11,501 nucleotides of DNA, taken from Alphaproteobacteria bacterium (lineage in GTDB: Bacteria > Pseudomonadota > Alphaproteobacteria > UBA828). The stretch is from the NCBI GenBank assembly GCA_018668475.1, contig JABJCZ010000409.1, positions 1 to 11,501 on the forward strand. Direction: 5' to 3'. The notes under the pieces were generated by a model that made no database searches, was not told the origin of the DNA, and saw only the letters and a list, made by a program, of their open reading frames with translations. Position 1 is the stretch's first letter. Each line of letters begins with the position of its first letter. The translations under genes and the position numbers were made by a program. Shown piece after piece: positions 6,589 through 11,501 of this stretch.

Positions 6589-6603
6589 CCCTATATAATA
6601 GGG
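6589..6603 (+). promoter_or_regulatory. Symmetric -10 region ahead of moaA
   Basis: CCCTAT-ATA-ATAGGG is a perfect 6-3-6 inverted repeat that contains TATAAT (6594-6599), 42 bases before the moaA ATG. No strong -35 is seen at the proper distance; TTGAGG at 6563 is too far. A repressor binding here would cover the promoter, or the symmetry may be chance. Confidence 0.35.
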
Positions 6604-6626
6604 AGCAACCGAGGATTAATAAGCCC

Positions 6627-6647
6627 ATGTTGAGCAAGCCATGTTGA
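6627..6647 (+). CDS. Possible six-residue leader ORF overlapping the moaA start
   Basis: ATG 6627 opens a tiny frame, M-L-S-K-P-C-stop, whose TGA (6645-6647) lies just inside moaA. A GAGG ribosome site (6611-6614) is 12 nt before this ATG but 26 nt before the moaA ATG, so ribosomes may load on the mini-ORF and restart at moaA. It is too short to judge by composition. Confidence 0.25.
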   Translation: MLSKPC

Positions 6648-7633
6648 CCGACCCCTTTGGCCGTGATGTGACCTATCTTCGCGTGTCTGTGACGGACCGG
6701 TGCGATTTCCGATGCGTCTATTGCATGTCGGAACATATGTCGTTTTTGCCGAAAGCCGACCTCCTCAGTCTGGAAGAGCTTGACCGCGTCTGCAGTGCCT
6801 TCGTTGGCCTGGGCGTACGCAAGCTCAGGATTACAGGCGGCGAGCCGTTAGTCCGGCGGGGCATCATGACCCTCTTTCAAGCATTGTCCCGGCACCTTGA
6901 CGCGGGCGACCTAGAAGAGCTGACCCTGACCACAAACGGCAGCCAACTGGGAAAATATGCGAGCGATTTGGCAGCCTGCGGCGTCAAGCGAATCAATGTG
7001 TCGCTCGACACCATTGATGCCGACAAATTCAAGGAGATCACGCGCTGGGGTAAACTTGAGCCCGTGCTGCGCAATATCGAAATCGCTCAGGCTGCCGGTC
7101 TTACTGTAAAAATCAACACGGTTGCGCTCAAAGACGTCAACGATGACGAAATCGAGCGGCTTGTTGAATGGTCGGGCGAACATGGCATGGACATCACGTT
7201 TATCGAAACAATGCCGCTTGGCGAGATTGAGGGCGACCGGACCGACCAGTATATGCCGCTGTCTCTGGTCCGTGCGCGGCTGCGCAAACACTTCACACTC
7301 ACCGACAGCGATCATCAGACCGGCGGTCCTGCCCGCTATGTAAATGTGCAAGAGACCGGACAGCGCGTTGGGTTCATTACCCCGCTAACCCATAATTTTT
7401 GCGAATCATGCAACCGGGTGCGACTGACCTGTACGGGCACACTGTATATGTGCCTGGGCCAGGACGATGCGGCCGATTTGCGGCAGCCCCTGCGTCAGAG
7501 TGAAAGCGACGCTCCCTTGCGTGAGGCCATTCACGCTGCGATAGCTCGCAAGCCCGAAGGGCACGATTTCATCATTGACCGGCGCCAGGGTGCCCCGGCG
7601 CTGACACGCCACATGAGTACCACCGGCGGCTAG
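6641..7633 (+). CDS. moaA: GTP 3',8-cyclase MoaA
   Basis: Radical-SAM enzyme that converts GTP to 3',8-cyclo-7,8-dihydro-GTP, the first step of molybdenum cofactor synthesis; cytoplasmic. The N-terminal 4Fe-4S site is CDFRCVYC (C-x3-C-x2-C), preceded by [20 protein letters not shown], the TLTTNG strand and INVSLDTID follow. The C-terminal cluster that binds GTP is C-E-S-C, 13 residues, then C ([18 protein letters not shown]). The protein ends in Gly-Gly, as functional MoaA does. The 330 residues are the family length. ATG 6641 gives the usual MLTDPFGR start; an in-frame TAA at 6620 blocks longer versions. Its product feeds MobA on the opposite strand, so this region covers the first and last parts of the pathway. 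Confidence 0.96.
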   Translation: MLTDPFGRDVTYLRVSVTDRCDFRCVYCMSEHMSFLPKADLLSLEELDRVCSAFVGLGVRKLRITGGEPLVRRGIMTLFQALSRHLDAGDLEELTLTTNGSQLGKYASDLAACGVKRINVSLDTIDADKFKEITRWGKLEPVLRNIEIAQAAGLTVKINTVALKDVNDDEIERLVEWSGEHGMDITFIETMPLGEIEGDRTDQYMPLSLVRARLRKHFTLTDSDHQTGGPARYVNVQETGQRVGFITPLTHNFCESCNRVRLTCTGTLYMCLGQDDAADLRQPLRQSESDAPLREAIHAAIARKPEGHDFIIDRRQGAPALTRHMSTTGG

Positions 7634-7645
7634 ATCACCGCAGTT

Positions 7646-7703
7646 GGACGAGGCCGGGCCTATTCCCCCGTCCGGGCACCAAGCAAGGCTAGACCTGTGC
7701 CCG
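7646..7703 (+). terminator. Stem-loop cluster between moaA and nadK, possible terminator
   Basis: The 140-base gap holds AGGC-CGG-GCCT (7651-7661), flanked by GGACG/CGTCC (7646-7650, 7669-7673), then CGGGCAC (7673-7679) pairing perfectly with GTGCCCG (7697-7703) over 17 bases. The two large stems share base 7673 and could compete. No T-run follows, so standard intrinsic termination is doubtful. The rest of the gap, to 7773, holds an AT-rich stretch (AATAAAAAA near 7732) and the nadK ribosome site. Confidence 0.3.
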
Positions 7704-7757
7704 CCCGTCAGCTCGGCTATAGTGATCCAACAATAAAAAAGTGCCGACGGCATTTCC

Positions 7758-7765
7758 GGGGAGGG
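7758..7765 (+). promoter_or_regulatory. Strong ribosome binding site deciding the nadK start
   Basis: GGGGAGGG lies eight bases before ATG 7774 and so favours that codon over the upstream in-frame GTG at 7741, which has no such site. Confidence 0.7.
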
Positions 7766-7773
7766 AATCAGCC

Positions 7774-8541
7774 ATGGACAACATAAAAATCGCGGCCGTC
7801 GCATCAAATTCCGAGGTTGCCCAGGCCGCACTCGCAGAACTGACCGGGCGCTACGCCACCGTCGCTCCGGAAGATGCCGATACAATCATCGCCCTTGGCG
7901 GCGACGGCTTCATGCTGGAGACACAGCACCGATTTATGGGGCTGAGCAAACCGATTTACGGCATGAACCGCGGCACGGTCGGGTTTCTGATGAACGAATT
8001 CGATCTGGAGGATTTGCCTGGGCGCATTTCCGATGCGGAATCTGCCGATCTTCGCCCACTGCGAATGCGAACCGAAACGGTTTACGGAGTTTCGCAGGAC
8101 GCATTGGCCATCAACGAAGTTTCGGTGCTGCGCCAGACCCGCCAAGCAGCCAAAATTGAAATTCACGTGGATGGTGTCATTCGCGTGCCGGAGCTAATCT
8201 GCGACGGGGCGCTGGTGGCGACGCCCTCTGGGAGCACCGCCTACAACCTTTCTGCCCATGGCCCGATCATTCCGCTCGGCGGCAATGTTCTGGCGCTGAC
8301 CCCGATCAGCGCATTTCGGCCGCGGCGCTGGCGCGGTGCGTTGTTGCCAAGCGGCGCCCGAGTTGTTTTTCGGGTACTCGAAGGGCAAAAGCGCCCGGTC
8401 AGCGCGGTGGCTGACTACACAGAGGTTCGCGATGTCGCTCTGGTGGAAATTCAGGAAGACCCTGACATGACAATTCAGCTGTTGTTCGACGCCGAACACA
8501 ACCTCGAAGAACGCATTCTCAACGAACAGTTCACGCCCTAA
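7774..8541 (+). CDS. nadK: NAD kinase
   Basis: Phosphorylates NAD to NADP with ATP (or polyphosphate in some relatives); cytoplasmic. The 255 residues show the diacylglycerol-kinase-like pattern: [14 protein letters not shown] with the GGDG motif at 42-45, [14 protein letters not shown] (63-76), [17 protein letters not shown] with the Asn-Glu pair at 114-115, and the glycine-rich [16 protein letters not shown] (150-165). [11 protein letters not shown] follows, then a shortened C-terminus. Short NadK of this form is typical of alphaproteobacteria. It starts a plus-strand unit: the next gene begins 5 nt after the stop, and the membrane protein gene overlaps that one. NADP supply is housekeeping, so no special link to formate metabolism need be assumed, although NADK and a possibly NAD-linked formate dehydrogenase share a pyridine-nucleotide theme. 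Confidence 0.95.
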   Translation: MDNIKIAAVASNSEVAQAALAELTGRYATVAPEDADTIIALGGDGFMLETQHRFMGLSKPIYGMNRGTVGFLMNEFDLEDLPGRISDAESADLRPLRMRTETVYGVSQDALAINEVSVLRQTRQAAKIEIHVDGVIRVPELICDGALVATPSGSTAYNLSAHGPIIPLGGNVLALTPISAFRPRRWRGALLPSGARVVFRVLEGQKRPVSAVADYTEVRDVALVEIQEDPDMTIQLLFDAEHNLEERILNEQFTP

Positions 8542-8546
8542 GGCGA

Positions 8547-9527
8547 ATGACAGGACACAGACCAACTGAAAGGCCGCGTGAACGCCAACGGCTTCGTCCG
8601 CGCGATATTTCGGCCTACCGGAGCGGAAACACCGGCACGCCCTATGTCTTTCAGTTCGACAGCGCCAACCCAGGGCCCCATGCCGCGATCGTCGCGCTGA
8701 TACATGGCAATGAGCTGTGCGGCGCAGCGGCGCTGGATACACTCCTCTCGCTAGGTGTGCGCCCGACATGCGGAAAACTGAGTCTGATCTTTGCCAATGT
8801 GCTGGCATACGAAACGTTTGATCCGATCCGCCCGTTTGCTGCCCGTTACCTTGATGAGGACATGAACCGCGTCTGGTCTGCGGAGATCCTGTCCGGCGCG
8901 GGAGACTCACGCGAGGTGGCCCGCGCCCGCGAGGTGGCTCCTCTACTCGCAGACGTCGATTTTCTGCTCGATCTACATTCGACGTCCTCCCCGGCGCCGG
9001 CCATGATTTTGGCTGGTCAACAGCCCAAGGGTGTTGCTCTCGCCCGGGCGACAGGCTCTCCCGCCCATGTGGTAACCGACGCCGGACATGCTGCAGGGCC
9101 CCGATTGAGAGATTTCGCCGCGTTCAACGATCCAAACGCCTCGCCTTCGGCATTGCTGGTCGAGTGCGGCGAACATTTTTCCCCGACGAGCGAAGATGTC
9201 GCGCTGGATGTCGCCATTCGTTTCCTAATGGGGACCAAAACTCTGGCCGCCGTCCCTCGAGGCGTTATCAAGAGCACCAAAACACCGACACAAAAATATA
9301 TCGATGTGACCGAGGCCGTCACGATCCGTTCGGAAAAATTCGCCTTCGCGCGCAAATTTCGCTGCTTCGAGACCATCCCCAAAGCAGCAACGATTATTGG
9401 GCACGATGGGGTCGTGCCCGTCGTGACGCCTTACGACAATTGCATACTGGTCATGCCGGCGACCCACTTTGCACCGGGCCAGACCGCCGTGCGCCTCGGT
9501 CGCCACATACCCTGGCCAAACGCGTGA
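8547..9527 (+). CDS. Succinylglutamate desuccinylase/aspartoacylase-family zinc hydrolase
   Basis: A 326-residue protein of the AstE/AspA branch of M14 zinc carboxypeptidase-like hydrolases, which cleave N-acyl amino acids. Zinc ligands are seen in HGNELCG (H53, E56) and LLDLHST (H144). DEDMNR (103-108) is the conserved Asp-Asn-Arg segment, and LLVECGEH supplies the catalytic Glu206. The C-terminal third (from about 230) would be the beta domain found in aspartoacylases. No signal peptide is seen, so it is cytoplasmic. The substrate cannot be read from sequence; the lack of arginine-catabolism (ast) neighbours argues against AstE itself. The start is 5 nt after the nadK stop, with AGG overlapping that stop. 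The first 25 residues are Arg-rich and probably disordered. Its TGA overlaps the next gene's GTG start. Confidence 0.85.
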   Translation: MTGHRPTERPRERQRLRPRDISAYRSGNTGTPYVFQFDSANPGPHAAIVALIHGNELCGAAALDTLLSLGVRPTCGKLSLIFANVLAYETFDPIRPFAARYLDEDMNRVWSAEILSGAGDSREVARAREVAPLLADVDFLLDLHSTSSPAPAMILAGQQPKGVALARATGSPAHVVTDAGHAAGPRLRDFAAFNDPNASPSALLVECGEHFSPTSEDVALDVAIRFLMGTKTLAAVPRGVIKSTKTPTQKYIDVTEAVTIRSEKFAFARKFRCFETIPKAATIIGHDGVVPVVTPYDNCILVMPATHFAPGQTAVRLGRHIPWPNA

Positions 9528-10627
9528 GTGCCAACTCTTCCGTCCAAAGCCTATTTGAGCGCCTGACGGGGAAGACCAATGCTCACCTAATTGGTCGGCT
9601 CGGACTGTCTCTCGCCATTGGCGCAGGCGGCGGCGGTTTGTTCTTCGCCTTGGGCCTGCCCCTGCCCTGGATGCTGGGCGCAATGGCTGCGGCGACTATC
9701 GCTGCGCTGGGCGGTGCACCACTTGGGGTGCCACGGGTATTTCGCAATGTCATGGTGGCCGTTCTCGGCGTGCTTCTGGGCAGCCAGTTCACACCAGATA
9801 CGTTCTCTCACGCCGGCGAATGGACCGTCGGCATCATCGGCGTTGTCTCGTCCGTCATTGCAATGATGGTATTGGGCAGTTTTTTTCTGCGCCGAATAGG
9901 CAGGTATGATCGGGTCACTGCTTTTTTTGCAGCAACGCCAGGCGGATTGAGCGAAATGACCCTGGTCGGCGAAGACATGGGGGGCGACCCGCGACGCATT
10001 TCGCTTTCGCACGGGGTCCGGGTGCTTACGGCGGTTTTTCTGATCGCCTTCTACTTCAGAATTTTTGAAGGCTATCAACCAACCGGCCTGCCTGTACCGC
10101 AAGCGAACGCAACGGCATGGCTGGATGTCGTTCTACTCGTCGGGAGCGCAGTCATCGGATATCCGGTCGCCAAACTCATCCGTCTTCCGGCTGCTCAACT
10201 TGTTGGCCCATTGGCGGTGAGCGCGGCTCTATCATTCAGTGACGTCGTGACGGCAACCCCGCCAGCGGAACTGATCGCCATTGCCCAGGTCGTCCTCGGC
10301 TCCGCCATTGGCGCGCGTTTTGTTGGCACGGCCATCCGTGGCCTCGGTCGCCCGGTGATTATGGCTGTAGCCGTCGGCTTAATGATGGTGCTACTAGCTG
10401 CCGGCTTCGCTTTTGGGCTTGGAGCTCTTACGGGCGCCCCGGGTGCGATGCTATTTTTGGCCTTCGCCCCTGGTGGCCTGGCTGAGATGAGTATTATCGC
10501 ACTATCGTTCGACGCTGAGCCGGCGTTTGTCTCAACCCACCATATTCTGCGAATTGCTATTCTGGTGGTGGTTGCGCCGTTGCTGTTCCGCTGGTTCCTG
10601 CGAAAGTTTCCGGGCGCGCCGAATTAA
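9524..10627 (+). CDS. AbrB-family integral membrane protein (putative regulator/transporter)
   Basis: A 367-residue, strongly hydrophobic protein with about ten predicted membrane segments, matching the AbrB family (PF05145, often mislabelled ammonia monooxygenase). An internal duplication is visible. GLPLPWMLG (44-52) pairs with IRLPAAQLVGPL (219-230), and ATPGGLSEMTLVGED (137-151) pairs with FAPGGLAEMSIIALSF (314-329); each copy of the second pair is followed by a His-x-x-Arg region (HGVR, HILR). Start GTG 9524 overlaps the hydrolase stop as GTGA, so translation is likely coupled; the frame is open back to 9164 but that part lies on top of the hydrolase gene and looks nothing like protein of this family. 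Substrate unknown. Pairing with an aspartoacylase-like enzyme would fit uptake or release of an acylated compound, which is inference only. Confidence 0.85.
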   Translation: MSANSSVQSLFERLTGKTNAHLIGRLGLSLAIGAGGGGLFFALGLPLPWMLGAMAAATIAALGGAPLGVPRVFRNVMVAVLGVLLGSQFTPDTFSHAGEWTVGIIGVVSSVIAMMVLGSFFLRRIGRYDRVTAFFAATPGGLSEMTLVGEDMGGDPRRISLSHGVRVLTAVFLIAFYFRIFEGYQPTGLPVPQANATAWLDVVLLVGSAVIGYPVAKLIRLPAAQLVGPLAVSAALSFSDVVTATPPAELIAIAQVVLGSAIGARFVGTAIRGLGRPVIMAVAVGLMMVLLAAGFAFGLGALTGAPGAMLFLAFAPGGLAEMSIIALSFDAEPAFVSTHHILRIAILVVVAPLLFRWFLRKFPGAPN

Positions 10628-11304
10628 AGCCCGCTATAGGACAGCCCGCGATAAATCACGTCAGTCACACTGTTGGTGAGAACGGCGAGCTCGGCGTCGC
10701 TCTCAACAGGCCCCTCGATCTGATTATCCACCACAAGTGTCGCCAGCCCATGGAACGTGGCCCACGCGGAAATGGCCAGACGACGCGGATCCGCTTCGGC
10801 GCCCTCAAGCCCTGAACGCTGCGTGCTCTGAATAACGCGTACCAAAATGCCAAACGCACGTTCAGAGGCATCCATGAGGCCGTCATGCTGGGTACGGTCG
10901 GTAACTTCCGGGCCAAACATCACGCGAAAATGCGAGGGATTGGCAGCCGCAAACTTTACATACGCCAACGCGATAGCCCTGAATTCAGCGAGCGCCAGGC
11001 CCACATTCTCGGCACTGGCAGACTCCATACTTTCGGCCAGCGCATTCAGCCCTTCTCTCGCAACAGCTGCAAGCAAGCCTTCTTTGCCTGAGAAATGCCG
11101 ATACGGCGCCGCCGGCGAGACCCCCGCCAGTCGCGCGACAGCGCGCAGCGACAGGCCTTTAGGGCCCTCCCGTTCAACCATCAGCAGGGCAGCATCCAAT
11201 AGCGCGCGCCGCAGGTCGCCGTGGTGGTAGGCCCCTTTTTTCTTGGTTTTCGGCCGTTTTCCGGATGACGGTGTACTGCGGTCGCCGGTGTTACTCGAAT
11301 CCAT
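10624..11304 (-). CDS. TetR/AcrR-family transcriptional regulator with WHG-type C-terminal domain
   Basis: A 226-residue one-component repressor-type protein. A Lys-rich disordered leader (about 1-24) precedes the TetR DNA-binding domain: HHGDLRRALLDAALLMVE helix, then the helix-turn-helix LSLRAVARLAGVSPAAPYRHF (51-71) and GKEGLLAAVA. The ligand-binding half contains NPSHFRVMF and WATFHGLATLVVDNQ (181-195), which fits the WHG (TetR_C_13) subgroup. I chose ATG 11304; the frame extends to a GTG at 11337 without a ribosome site. It faces the nadK-hydrolase-AbrB operon tail to tail and so need not control it. Its target is more likely its own promoter or a divergent gene beyond the right edge. 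The 6-3-6 repeat at 11381 is a candidate operator. Ligand unknown. Confidence 0.9.
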   Translation of the reverse strand: MDSSNTGDRSTPSSGKRPKTKKKGAYHHGDLRRALLDAALLMVEREGPKGLSLRAVARLAGVSPAAPYRHFSGKEGLLAAVAREGLNALAESMESASAENVGLALAEFRAIALAYVKFAAANPSHFRVMFGPEVTDRTQHDGLMDASERAFGILVRVIQSTQRSGLEGAEADPRRLAISAWATFHGLATLVVDNQIEGPVESDAELAVLTNSVTDVIYRGLSYSGL

Positions 11305-11380
11305 CACTTCGGTCTTTCTCACCTGTTCCCACGACACGCAATCGCCACAATTCGCCGAAATATTACATCAAATTCATTCA

Positions 11381-11395
11381 ATCCCGGAACGGGAT
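11381..11395. promoter_or_regulatory. 6-3-6 inverted repeat, candidate TetR operator
   Basis: ATCCCG-GAA-CGGGAT is a perfect palindrome 77 bases upstream of the tetR ATG, in an AT-rich intergenic stretch. TetR-family proteins commonly bind palindromes of about this size in front of their own gene, so autoregulation is plausible. On the minus strand a TAATAT box lies 3' of it (near 11359-11364), so the repeat would sit around the -35. The remaining bases to 11501 contain AT-rich promoter-like sequence, and a possible start codon ATG 11479 for a rightward gene leaving the window cannot be judged. Confidence 0.4.
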
Positions 11396-11501
11396 ATTAA
11401 CACATAAGTCACATATTCAACCTGTAAGTTCAGTGAGTGCGGGGGTGCTCATGGAATTCAGACCGGAACACCTTTTCGATGAATGAACGTAATTCAGGCA
11501 C

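Noticed and set aside
8194..8910. A 238-codon minus-strand frame across nadK and the hydrolase gene
   Set aside because: Both plus-strand genes have full motifs here; the antisense product is Arg/Ala-rich without any domain.
9164..9523. A 120-residue upstream extension of the AbrB-family gene
   Set aside because: It overlaps the conserved C-terminal third of the hydrolase gene and is Arg-rich, non-membrane sequence. GTG 9524 with a GTGA overlap is the natural start.
11451..11486. An 11-residue ORF and an overlapping ATG (11479) near the right edge
   Set aside because: Too short, and cut by the window end; only sequence beyond 11501 could show whether a rightward gene starts here.
1..11501. 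Mobile elements, CRISPR arrays, tRNA or rRNA genes
   Set aside because: No transposase or integrase motif, no regularly spaced repeats, and no tRNA-like cloverleaf was seen on either strand.

Overview
The window looks like chromosomal DNA of an alphaproteobacterium. That is inferred from the GC-rich coding sequence, the compact NAD kinase, the style of the MoaA, MobA and FdhD proteins, and the PAS/HisKA kinase. No species can be named from the sequence. Gene density is high and every gene but the two at the kinase break has a clear family. I see no tRNA, rRNA, insertion sequence, prophage or CRISPR.

Left half (1-4860): formate dehydrogenase and its maturation. The window opens inside the catalytic (molybdopterin) subunit of a Cys-type formate dehydrogenase. 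A DUF4213/DUF364 gene follows 15 nt later, a family named for putative heavy-metal chelation. Facing them on the minus strand is a tight three-gene unit: fdhD (sulfurtransferase that activates formate dehydrogenase), an unexpected GIY-YIG nuclease-like protein, and mobA (molybdenum cofactor guanylyltransferase). The two units converge with their stop codons sharing CTAG. Upstream of fdhD are a TATAAT box, a perfect 7-13-7 inverted repeat and two adjacent hairpins in the predicted leader.

Middle (4869-7633): a PAS-PAS-HisKA-HATPase sensor kinase is cut by one in-frame TAA (5691-5693). The stop sits where homologous PAS domains usually carry the Tyr of a G-Y-R-G motif, so this is a recent nonsense mutation, a sequencing error or a genuinely split kinase. 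Next comes moaA, the first enzyme of molybdenum cofactor synthesis, behind a short leader with a symmetric -10 region and a seven-codon mini-ORF.

Right half (7774-11501): nadK (NAD kinase), a zinc aspartoacylase/succinylglutamate desuccinylase-family hydrolase and an AbrB-family membrane protein form a tightly spaced plus-strand operon. It converges on a TetR-family regulator with a WHG-type C-terminal domain, and those stop codons share TTAA. The last 200 bases hold a 6-3-6 inverted repeat that could be the TetR operator.

How it fits together: MoaA starts the cofactor, MobA adds the nucleotide, FdhD sulfurates the cofactor in formate dehydrogenase, and FdhA uses it. The DUF364 and GIY-YIG proteins are the two members with no assigned role, and they are the best candidates for something undescribed in this cluster.
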